Assembly: GCA_003135035.1 (NCBI GenBank)
Contig: PLDE01000062.1
Coordinates: 707 to 6,243, forward strand
Length of the DNA stretch: 5,537 bases
Reading direction: 5' to 3'
Origin: Candidatus Dormiibacterota bacterium
Lineage (GTDB): Bacteria > Chloroflexota > Dormibacteria > Aeolococcales > Bog-877
The number at the start of each line of letters is the position of its first letter. The first letter of the stretch is position 1. The notes under the pieces were generated by a model. That model made no database searches. It worked only from the letters and a program-made list of their open reading frames with translations, and was not told the DNA's origin. Shown here piece after piece: positions 1 through 5,513 of the stretch. The position numbers were made by a program, and so were the translations under genes.

Positions 1-2
1 CC

Positions 3-452
3 TGCCCGCTCAACGACGGAGCGGCTGCGGTGATCGTCATGTCTATGGATCGCGCCCATCAACTCGGGATCACCCCGCTCGCCCGGATCGTTGCCACTTC
101 GGTCGCCGCCCTGGAACCGGAGTACATGGGGCTGGGGCCGATCCCCGCGACCGAGAAGGTCTTCGCCAGAGCCGGAATGTCGATGAAGGATATCGACATC
201 GTGGAGATCAATGAGGCCTTTGCCGCCCAGGTCATCCCCTCCGCCCGGGGCATCGGCCTGGATCCCAGCGAGGAACGCCTCAATCCCTACGGCGGCTCGA
301 TTGCAATCGGCCATCCCTTCGGCATGACCGGCGCCCGCATCACCTGCACTCTGCTCAATGGGCTGCGCACGCAGGACAAGACCCTGGGGCTGGAAACCAT
401 GTGCGTCGGCGGCGGGATGGGCATGGCGATGATCCTGGAGCGCCTGTCCTAG
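3..452 (+). CDS. Thiolase (acetyl-CoA acyl/acetyltransferase), C-terminal part
   Basis: This is the 3' end of a thiolase gene that begins before the window. The open frame runs from the left edge to a TAG stop and gives about 149 residues of an enzyme that is usually near 390-400. Three family landmarks are visible: NEAFA at about 210-224, the GHPFG block with the catalytic histidine codon at 312-314, and CVGGGMG with the active-site cysteine codon at 402-404. LNDGAAAV at the left edge is also typical. Thiolases either cleave 3-ketoacyl-CoA with CoA (beta-oxidation) or condense two acetyl-CoA. The nucleophilic cysteine lies in the missing N-terminal half, so this part cannot separate degradative from biosynthetic use. 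The GTG at 30 is an internal valine, not the start. The gene converges on a small membrane-protein gene, and their stop codons overlap. Confidence 0.93.
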   Translation, partial: CPLNDGAAAVIVMSMDRAHQLGITPLARIVATSVAALEPEYMGLGPIPATEKVFARAGMSMKDIDIVEINEAFAAQVIPSARGIGLDPSEERLNPYGGSIAIGHPFGMTGARITCTLLNGLRTQDKTLGLETMCVGGGMGMAMILERLS

Positions 453-646
453 GGTTGATCCTCGCGCTTATTGGTGGCCGCTGCCATGGCGGCCAAGAGG
501 CAGGCCACCAACCCCAGTCCCATGGCCACGAGCTGCAAGGTCAGGTGATCGGCACCCTGGGTCCAGGACACGACCAGGGCGGCCCCAAAGAACAGCACCG
601 CGGCTACCACCAAGGACGCTCGGCGCGATCCGAGTTGACCTAGCAT
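449..646 (-). CDS. Small two-helix membrane protein, unknown function
   Basis: I do not recognise this 65-residue protein. It has two clear hydrophobic stretches, at about residues 10-28 and 35-57, joined by a short polar turn (TQGADH). Basic residues come before the first helix (RR) and after the second (NKR). By the positive-inside rule both ends should face the cytoplasm, giving a membrane hairpin. I chose the ATG at 644-646 because the helices begin soon after it. A GTG at 716-718 would add 24 residues that look like an Ala/Arg-rich read-through. No Shine-Dalgarno precedes the ATG, but a TACTCT hexamer lies six bases upstream, which would fit leaderless expression. The stop overlaps the thiolase stop. 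The hydrophobic pattern and charge layout favour a real gene, but without a homologue it is only probable. Confidence 0.6.
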   Translation of the reverse strand: MLGQLGSRRASLVVAAVLFFGAALVVSWTQGADHLTLQLVAMGLGLVACLLAAMAAATNKREDQP

Positions 647-652
647 GCCCAC

Positions 653-658
653 AGAGTA
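653..658 (-). promoter_or_regulatory. Possible -10 box for a leaderless transcript
   Basis: On the minus strand TACTCT fits the actinobacterial TANNNT -10 pattern. It is followed by six bases and then the ATG of the small membrane protein, so transcription could begin at the A of the start codon. No good -35 box is visible about 17 bases upstream. A hexamer this loose occurs often by chance, so the call rests mainly on its spacing and on the lack of a ribosome binding site. Confidence 0.25.
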
Positions 659-959
659 GCGGCCGATCCTGGCAGCGGCGGCTGGTCCGGCTAAATGTCG
701 GGCGTCTCCTGACGCCACTACAGTCCCGGCTACGACTCACCGGGTCGGTGCGGCTCTGGGGAATGGTGGCCGGCGGTACGTGGATCCCCGAAATGACCAG
801 GCCGAGGTAGATCAGTTGGTAGAGCACGGGTCTGACAAACCCCTGCGCCTACCTCGATTTGAGTTCGCTTTGGACCGCGATTCCCTCAAGGGAACCAAGG
901 TGGAACCTATCTCGGGAGTCAAGTCGTAGATCCAACGGCCAGGGCCCCGCGTACCCTAT
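659..959. other. Intergenic region with no supported protein gene
   Basis: This stretch of about 300 bases lies between the small membrane-protein gene and the end of the ABC permease gene. Reading frames that cross it are fragments or extend antisense into neighbouring genes, and none has a recognisable protein character. It holds the tRNA-like relic at 801-873. It also holds two short hairpins: CACCG/CGGTG at 738-750 and TTCCC/GGGAA with a TCAA loop at 881-894. Neither is followed by a T-tract on either strand, so I do not call a terminator for the permease operon here. Confidence 0.5.
801..873 (+). pseudogene. Degenerate tRNA-like sequence, Val(GAC)-type anticodon
   Basis: The 5' half reads like a bacterial tRNA. 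A seven-base stretch (801-807) in the acceptor position is followed by TA, then a D-arm TAGATCAGTTGGTAGAGCA (808-826) that differs from the common consensus TAGCTCAGTTGGTAGAGCA at one base. The anticodon arm has GGGT (828-831) paired with ACCC (839-842) around a seven-base loop CTGACAA, giving anticodon GAC. The 3' half is broken. Where the T-loop should be there is CTCGATT (853-859), but its flanks pair poorly. Nothing downstream complements the 5' acceptor strand, and there is no CCA. The A at 811 also breaks one D-stem pair. The best reading is a tRNA relic, perhaps from a duplicated or displaced gene. Chance resemblance of the 5' part is the alternative. It is not a functional tRNA. Confidence 0.42.
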
Positions 960-2606
960 TTATTCGCCCTGCAAGTCTCGGCGTCTGAACGCGAACCCTC
1001 CCAGGAGGGCAGCCAAGCTTCCGACGGCTACCATGGCTCCGCTTGCTTCCCAGTTGGGAGGTACCGCAGGGGCCGACGCCATGTCATGAAAGACTGAAGT
1101 GTCGAGAACCCAATGGCTGGTGACGCCTATGCCACCGATGAGAACGACGAATAGGGACCAGCCCAGCAACGTGTAGACGACGATCGCAGCGGCCCGAGGC
1201 CATACCCCAAGGGCCAGTACTCCAACGCCTAAGATCGAGATCGCCGGTGGGACTATATTCAGGCCAGCTGCCAGCAATGTTGTGAAGCTCACTTGAGAAT
1301 GCTGACTTGCGGCTCCCAACCAGGCGAAGACTCCTGCGGTCAGGCCGTCCACCAAGACAACGACGACCGCCACCCGGATCCGTCCCCAGAGCCACGATGC
1401 TCGAGAGAGCGGCCCGACCAGGAGGTGATCGAGCCTGCCTCCAGACTCCTCTGAGCGCGCCGCAGTTACCTGATTGGCAGCTACGAACGCGACCAGGGCC
1501 GCCAGAACGAGGAAGCAGACTCCGAGAATCGCGTCCGCGCCAGTCCCCGGTGCGCCAAGTTTGGAGAGCAGGCCTTCAACTGACGATCGCGAGATCGTCG
1601 CACCCGCGGATCTTGCAATGAACCCATAGAGGAAGCTCGAGAGAACGATCGCAACCCACCAGCCGATGACAGTGGGTCGCATCATCCGGATGGCAAGACC
1701 CGTGGGACCGGATAGCAATCGGAGGTGCGGTTGAGTGGCCAGCCGATCCGGCACTATGCTCGCCCCGATATCGCGCGTACCTGAGAGGTGTATTGCCCCG
1801 GCCGCAACCACCATGGTGAAGGCGATGATCGGCAACAGAGCGATGGGCTGCGGCACCGTGAGGGGCCTGAGCTCCTCGACCCAACCCAGGGGTGAAGCCC
1901 AAATCAGCCAATGCATGCCCACACCCGCGTCGGCGATCATCCGCACGGCGTAGCTCACCCCGAGGAAGGCTGCGGCATACGCGGCCGCCTGGCGGCGAGT
2001 CGCCCCGAGCTGGCTGGTGAGCGCACCGACAGCGAGGAACATGACCGCCGTCGCAACCATGGCCGTGGAGAAGTAGAGGGCTGGCCCAGCTGCGATTTTC
2101 ACTTTCGAATCCAGGCCGCTCAGCACCGTGACGAGGCTGGCTACCGCCCAAAGTGTGAAGACGCCAGCAGCGAGGCCACCGAGTGCTTGGGCGGTAGCGC
2201 GCCGCCGGGTGGTTTGACCAGCGAGCAGAAGATCCCAGCGTCCGTTCTCCTCTTCCCCGCGCAGTAGCCGGGTACTGGTCAAAAGGCCCCACACGGCGCC
2301 GAGGATCATGAGAGCCATGGAAACCTTGAAAACGGTGAACCCAGCGACGGTCTGGAGTTGCCAGGCAGGCCCCAAGAGGGCGCTCGTCGCATGGTTCGAG
2401 CCGTAGGCGACTGCCAAGGCATCTCGTTGGGCCAGAGTTTTATAAATCCCGGAATAGCTGATAGCTGAAGAGGCAATGGCGATGGCGAAGATGGAGCCCC
2501 AGATAACCCCGGAGCGGGCGGCTCCACGTGCGGTCAGGCGAGCCACGACGGTACCTGGCCATCGCCCCACCTGGGCCTCTTTCTTATCCGCGATCTCAGC
2601 TTGCAT
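960..2606 (-). CDS. ABC-2 type exporter permease, large duplicated form (polyketide-antibiotic exporter type)
   Basis: This 548-residue integral membrane protein is the channel partner of the ATPase encoded just upstream. I count about 12 hydrophobic segments, roughly at 34-53, 88-112, 138-163, 176-197, 207-225, 255-273, 311-332, 357-379, 407-431, 440-466, 470-493 and 521-540. The two halves are related. A motif of form R-x-E-E-x-x-G-R-x-D-x-L-L-x-G occurs at 116-130 and again at 384-398, each just after a helix. A WASPLGW block sits at 236-242. Length, duplication and motif match the family labelled exporter of polyketide antibiotics (TnrB-like, COG3559), recognised from memory. The ATG lies inside the end of the ATPase gene, giving an 11-base overlap with no strong Shine-Dalgarno, so translational coupling is likely. 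The substrate is unknown, and the antibiotic label is family history, not evidence for this protein. Confidence 0.88.
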   Translation of the reverse strand: MQAEIADKKEAQVGRWPGTVVARLTARGAARSGVIWGSIFAIAIASSAISYSGIYKTLAQRDALAVAYGSNHATSALLGPAWQLQTVAGFTVFKVSMALMILGAVWGLLTSTRLLRGEEENGRWDLLLAGQTTRRRATAQALGGLAAGVFTLWAVASLVTVLSGLDSKVKIAAGPALYFSTAMVATAVMFLAVGALTSQLGATRRQAAAYAAAFLGVSYAVRMIADAGVGMHWLIWASPLGWVEELRPLTVPQPIALLPIIAFTMVVAAGAIHLSGTRDIGASIVPDRLATQPHLRLLSGPTGLAIRMMRPTVIGWWVAIVLSSFLYGFIARSAGATISRSSVEGLLSKLGAPGTGADAILGVCFLVLAALVAFVAANQVTAARSEESGGRLDHLLVGPLSRASWLWGRIRVAVVVVLVDGLTAGVFAWLGAASQHSQVSFTTLLAAGLNIVPPAISILGVGVLALGVWPRAAAIVVYTLLGWSLFVVLIGGIGVTSHWVLDTSVFHDMASAPAVPPNWEASGAMVAVGSLAALLGGFAFRRRDLQGE

Positions 2607-3516
2607 CGTGACTCGTGTCAGGACTTTTGCCGTGCACTCCGTACTGCGCCAGGAACAGCTCCTCCAAGGATGGTTCGCGGCTCAGCAACTCGGTGACGCC
2701 GGCAGCAACCAGTGCCTTCAGCAACGGCTCCACCGAACCACGCACCTGACAGCGGACAAGTCGTCCGTCCACCTGCACCGAACTCACCCCCGGGACTCCA
2801 GAGAGATCGGGCACCGACCCTTCCGAGAAAGTGGCCTCCACGGTGAGCGCGCTGAGGTGGCGCATCTGGGCCAACGTTCCCATCTCGACGAGCCTGCCCT
2901 CGCGGAGAATACCCACCCGGTCGCAGAGGGCTTCGACCTCACTCATGATGTGGGAGGAGAGGAATACGGTTTGGCCGCGTTCACGCGCCTCGTGGATGCT
3001 ATGCCGAAACGCTTGCTCCATTAGTGGGTCTAGCCCACTGGTCGGCTCATCTAGGACAAGCAGGTCCGGGCGTGCCATCAAGGCGCCGATCAGGATGAGC
3101 TTCTGCCGGTTCCCCTTTGAGTAAGCACGGACCTTCTTGGTGGGGTCGAGGTCAAACCTGGCGATCAGCTCCTCTCGGTAGGCCTTGTCCACCTGGCCCT
3201 GGACGCGCCCGAGCAGGTGGAGGGTCTCGGCGCCGGTGAGCGACCACCACAAGTTGGCCTCGCCGGCCACGAACGCCAGGCGACGATGGGCCTCGATCGG
3301 ATGGCGCTGGCAGTCAAGGCCGAAGATCTCTCCGTGTCCCTCTGATGGCTGGATGAGCCCTAACAGAAGGCGGATGGTGGTTGTTTTACCAGCGCCGTTG
3401 GGGCCGAGGTAGCCAATCACCTCCCCCTCGACGACATCCAGATCGAGATGATCGAGGGCCGCGACCTTGCCGTAGCGCTTGGTCAGTCCCTCGGTGCGTA
3501 TTGCTGCGACTCCCAT
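2596..3516 (-). CDS. ABC transporter ATP-binding protein (drug-exporter type)
   Basis: This 306-residue cytoplasmic ATPase would power the permease encoded downstream. In order it shows Walker A GPNGAGKTT (38-46), a signature region YSKGNRQK (132-139), Walker B LLVLDEPTSGLDP (152-164) and the switch histidine in LSSHIMSEVE (H189). Two sites depart from the canonical domain. The signature is YSKGN rather than LSGGQ, and the Q-loop glutamine position reads VAGEANLW (83-90), with Gly/Glu where Gln is expected. Both variants are familiar in DrrA-like actinobacterial exporters, so I do not take them as inactivation. Residues from about 223 form the C-terminal domain common in this group. The ATG at 3514-3516 has a GAGGAG ribosome site nine bases upstream. 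The TGA stop lies inside the permease gene. It is probably the first gene of a two-gene operon. Confidence 0.93.
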   Translation of the reverse strand: MGVAAIRTEGLTKRYGKVAALDHLDLDVVEGEVIGYLGPNGAGKTTTIRLLLGLIQPSEGHGEIFGLDCQRHPIEAHRRLAFVAGEANLWWSLTGAETLHLLGRVQGQVDKAYREELIARFDLDPTKKVRAYSKGNRQKLILIGALMARPDLLVLDEPTSGLDPLMEQAFRHSIHEARERGQTVFLSSHIMSEVEALCDRVGILREGRLVEMGTLAQMRHLSALTVEATFSEGSVPDLSGVPGVSSVQVDGRLVRCQVRGSVEPLLKALVAAGVTELLSREPSLEELFLAQYGVHGKSPDTSHDAS

Positions 3517-3525
3517 GTCTCGTCG

Positions 3526-3531
3526 CTCCTC
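3526..3531 (-). promoter_or_regulatory. Ribosome binding site of the ABC ATPase gene
   Basis: GAGGAG on the minus strand, inside AGAGAGGAG, sits nine bases before the ATG at 3514-3516. It fixes the start of the ATPase, which begins the exporter operon. Confidence 0.75.
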
Positions 3532-3552
3532 TCTTTGGCTTCGCCCACCCTC

Positions 3553-3558
3553 AACCTA
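3553..3558 (-). promoter_or_regulatory. Possible -10 box of the ABC exporter operon
   Basis: On the minus strand TAGGTT matches TANNNT and would place the transcript start about 30 bases before the ATPase ATG, leaving room for the ribosome site. No good -35 is seen, and that position would fall within the hairpin at 3572-3606. Only about 30 bases separate the hairpin tail from the ribosome site, so any dedicated promoter has to be here or overlap the hairpin. The alternative is read-through from the upstream gene. Confidence 0.22.
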
Positions 3559-3559
3559 C

Positions 3560-3606
3560 CGTAAACAAAGAGAAGGGGGCGAGTCCTCGACGGACCCGCC
3601 CCCTTC
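3560..3606 (-). terminator. Strong intrinsic-type terminator after the 200-residue membrane protein gene
   Basis: A perfect ten-base stem, GAAGGGGGCG (3572-3581) with CGCCCCCTTC (3597-3606), encloses an inner GTCC/GGAC stem with a five-base loop (3587-3591); one A-C mismatch separates the two stems. On the minus strand the stem is followed by TCTCTTTGTTTAC, a T-rich but interrupted tail. It begins 11 bases past the TGA of the membrane-protein gene, as a terminator for that gene should. On the plus strand the flank has no T-tract, so it acts in the minus direction. Confidence 0.78.
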
Positions 3607-3617
3607 CCGCCTATCGC

Positions 3618-4220
3618 TCAGCGGGCCGGATGCAGTCCTCCCACCTGAGGTGCAAAGACCTCAACGCTCGAAGAAACCCGACGCCCGTGCCCGAACTCGA
3701 ACAAGGTGAGCAGGAGCGTCACGCCAGCCAGCACAAAGGCCACGATCGCTGCGAGGAACGCGATGCTTCCCATGATCCCGAAGCCATAGGCCTCCAGAAG
3801 CATGCTGCGAAGCGTGGTTCCGCGAAAGACGGTCTGGACCTCAGCCGCCAGCGCCGCGTTGGTTGGATTGGCTATTGACGCTGCACTGACCTTCGAATAA
3901 ACCCCGTGATACGGCATCTCAGTGAGATGAACGGCGATGAAGTGGTCGGCGTAGGCCTCAGCCTGCGCTCCGGTCAACACTTCCTGACCGGCGTACTTGA
4001 GCAGGTAGGGCTTCATCCCCGGCGTGATTTCGGTACCTGGCTTGGCGTGCGCAAATGCTGAAGCAGCTGGGAAGGTGACGTCCTGCATGGCCAGCTGGTT
4101 GTGGATCTCGTTGTTGGTGAAGGCTGATGCCCACAGCAGAAGCGCGCCTGCCAAGATTAGGGTGAATGTCAGTCCGAGTCCGATCCCTGAAGCGATGATG
4201 TCGAACGTCTTGCGTCGCAT
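3618..4220 (-). CDS. Uncharacterised membrane protein with two helices and an extracytoplasmic domain
   Basis: This 200-residue protein has a basic N-terminus (MRRK), a first helix at about 10-33, a polar domain at about 35-147, a second helix at about 149-174, and a basic then Ser/Gly-rich C-terminus. Charges place both ends in the cytoplasm and the middle domain outside. That domain carries motif-like stretches such as GTEITPGMKPYLLKYAGQ (62-79), TGAQAEAYADHFIAVHL (83-99) and NPTNAALAAEVQTVFRG (118-134). From memory these match a conserved actinobacterial family of unknown function that automated pipelines sometimes call aromatic ring-opening dioxygenase LigA. A membrane protein of this layout is not a dioxygenase, so that name should not be used. 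The ATG at 4218-4220 has tandem Shine-Dalgarno sequences. A strong terminator follows, so it is probably transcribed alone. Confidence 0.82.
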   Translation of the reverse strand: MRRKTFDIIASGIGLGLTFTLILAGALLLWASAFTNNEIHNQLAMQDVTFPAASAFAHAKPGTEITPGMKPYLLKYAGQEVLTGAQAEAYADHFIAVHLTEMPYHGVYSKVSAASIANPTNAALAAEVQTVFRGTTLRSMLLEAYGFGIMGSIAFLAAIVAFVLAGVTLLLTLFEFGHGRRVSSSVEVFAPQVGGLHPAR

Positions 4221-4223
4221 GAC

Positions 4224-4234
4224 TCCTACTCCTC
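4224..4234 (-). promoter_or_regulatory. Tandem Shine-Dalgarno of the 200-residue membrane protein
   Basis: The minus strand reads GAGGAGTAGGAG just before the start. GAGGAG (4229-4234) is eight bases from the ATG, an ideal distance. The second AGGAG (4223-4227) is only two bases away, which is too close to work well. The first decides the start. Confidence 0.7.
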
Positions 4235-4352
4235 TATGCGAGCCGTAGACCGGCCGCTCTTACTTGTTCACCCAGTTTTTCATCGGTGAGTGTCGGCCGA
4301 ATGGGCGCGACCACCGCAAGGGAGCCACGTACTTTCACCTAGAAGACTCGTC

Positions 4353-4383
4353 GGGCCAAAGGCCCAGCTGCCTCAATGGCAGC
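4353..4383 (-). terminator. Tandem small hairpins downstream of acetate kinase, possible terminator
   Basis: About 30 bases past the acetate kinase stop lie two adjacent perfect hairpins: GCTGCC/GGCAGC with a five-base loop (4367-4383) and GGGCC/GGCCC with a three-base loop (4353-4365), one base apart. On the minus strand they are followed by GACGAGTCTTCT, not a real T-tract. They could end the operon transcript with help from a factor or protect its 3' end. Chance GC-rich pairing is possible. Confidence 0.38.
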
Positions 4384-4410
4384 GGTCGTCAGGAAGTCGA
4401 ATGGCCAGAG

Positions 4411-5505
4411 CTAGCCTTGAAGCAGCCGGCGAGTCTCGAGGGCGATCTGCAGATCCTCTCTGCTCTTCACTACTAATACCGCGGTACTTTGGCCCGATTC
4501 TCCGATCTGTCGGTCTTGATCGCCGGTGACATTCAACCCCTGGTCGATGGTGACCCCAAGGAATTCCAGGCCCGCGCAGCAGGCGGCGCGGATACGTGGC
4601 GAGTTCTCCCCTACTCCACCCGCAAATACCAGCCCATCGACCCCACCCATAGCCGCAGCCATCGAGGCGACTTCGGCTCGCATTCGGTGCAAGTAGACGC
4701 TGATGGCGAGCTTGGCGCTGGGGTCACCCTCATCGCTCCTCGCCTCCAGAATGGGCATCCTGGAGTCGCCTCCCAGTCCGAGCAGCCCCGATTCGTTCTC
4801 CAGGGTTGCGGCCAGTTCCGATGGGGTCACTTCTGCATGCTCCTCAAGCCAAAGGAGCAGGCCCGGATCCACACTGCCAGACCGGGTGGCCATCACCAGG
4901 CCCTCCAGGGGGGTGAACCCCATGGTGGTGTCCACCGAGCGACCTGCCTCGACGGCACATAGCGAAGCGCCAGCTCCGAGATGGCAGGTGATCAATCGAA
5001 GGCTCTCCAGCGGCTGGCGCAGGATCTCTGCCGCCCGACGCGAGACGTAGGCGTGGGAGAGGCCGTGGAACCCATAGCGACGCAGGTTCCAGCGACGCCG
5101 CCACGCAGCCGGCAGGGCGTAGGTCGATGCCGCAAGGGGAAGGGTCGCGTGAAAGGCCGTGTCGAAGCAGGCCACCGCAGGGACATCCGGCAGTGCGGCC
5201 TTGGTCGCGTCCAAGGCGGCGAGGGACTTGGGTTGATGGAGAGGGGCCAAGTCAATCAGGGATCTGAGCTGGTCCTCTACTCGGGCGTCGATCAAGACCG
5301 GGGCCGTGAATTCGCTTCCTCCGTGGACGATCCGGTGGCCAACGGCGTCCACTGGGCCCAGCTCCCTCACCGCCTTCCTCAGTTCCGCCGCCGAATCTTG
5401 GGAGTTGAGTGCGGGAAGGTCGTGACTCCCCGCTAGCGAGTCATCCGGCTCGATCAGGCGCAACTTCAGGCTGCTGGACCCGGCGTTGACCACGAGGATG
5501 CGCAT
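4411..5505 (-). CDS. ackA: Acetate kinase (acetate/propionate family kinase)
   Basis: The enzyme transfers phosphate between acetyl phosphate and ADP, yielding acetate and ATP in the cytoplasm. From the chosen ATG (5503-5505) it is 364 residues long and begins MRILVVNAGSSSLKLRL, as the family does. An in-frame ATG at 5524-5526 would add seven residues that overlap the upstream gene, so I reject it. Visible motifs are NAGSSSLK (7-14), GHRIVHGG (56-63, R58), PLHQP (H90), FDTAFH (114-119, catalytic-type D115), RRYGFHGLSH (142-151), TRSGSVDPG (R208) and FAGGVGENS (294-302). The C-terminal motif is SREDLQIA instead of the common TNEELxIA, keeping one acidic residue (E350). The N-terminal domain is about 30 residues shorter than in E. 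coli AckA between GSSS and GHRIVHGG. Eight bases separate it from the upstream stop codon, which suggests an operon. Propionate kinase activity cannot be excluded. Confidence 0.93.
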   Translation of the reverse strand: MRILVVNAGSSSLKLRLIEPDDSLAGSHDLPALNSQDSAAELRKAVRELGPVDAVGHRIVHGGSEFTAPVLIDARVEDQLRSLIDLAPLHQPKSLAALDATKAALPDVPAVACFDTAFHATLPLAASTYALPAAWRRRWNLRRYGFHGLSHAYVSRRAAEILRQPLESLRLITCHLGAGASLCAVEAGRSVDTTMGFTPLEGLVMATRSGSVDPGLLLWLEEHAEVTPSELAATLENESGLLGLGGDSRMPILEARSDEGDPSAKLAISVYLHRMRAEVASMAAAMGGVDGLVFAGGVGENSPRIRAACCAGLEFLGVTIDQGLNVTGDQDRQIGESGQSTAVLVVKSREDLQIALETRRLLQG

Positions 5506-5513
5506 CTGGGCGC

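Noticed and set aside
475..495. TGGCCGC/GCGGCCA hairpin just past the thiolase stop as a plus-strand terminator
   Set aside because: It lies inside the alanine-rich coding end of the small membrane protein and is not followed by a T-tract on the plus strand.
468..827. 119-codon minus-strand frame across the intergenic region
   Set aside because: It is Arg/Ser/Pro-rich without a coherent pattern, covers the small membrane-protein gene in another frame and crosses the tRNA-like sequence.
801..873. Functional tRNA-Val
   Set aside because: The T-arm does not pair and no 3' acceptor strand complementary to the 5' seven bases exists anywhere in 850-960.
881..894. TTCCC-TCAA-GGGAA hairpin as a terminator for the permease operon
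   Set aside because: The stem is only five pairs and there is no T-tract on either side.
1576..2292. 238-codon minus-strand frame inside the permease gene
   Set aside because: It is an off-frame shadow of the permease, rich in His, Arg and Ser, with no domain; the permease frame has clear helices and motifs.
3381..3878. 165-codon plus-strand frame antisense to the ATPase start and membrane-protein end
   Set aside because: It crosses the terminator hairpin and encodes low-complexity Arg/Pro/His sequence.
4489..4962. 157-codon plus-strand frame opposite acetate kinase
   Set aside because: It is antisense to a well-defined acetate kinase and has no recognisable feature.
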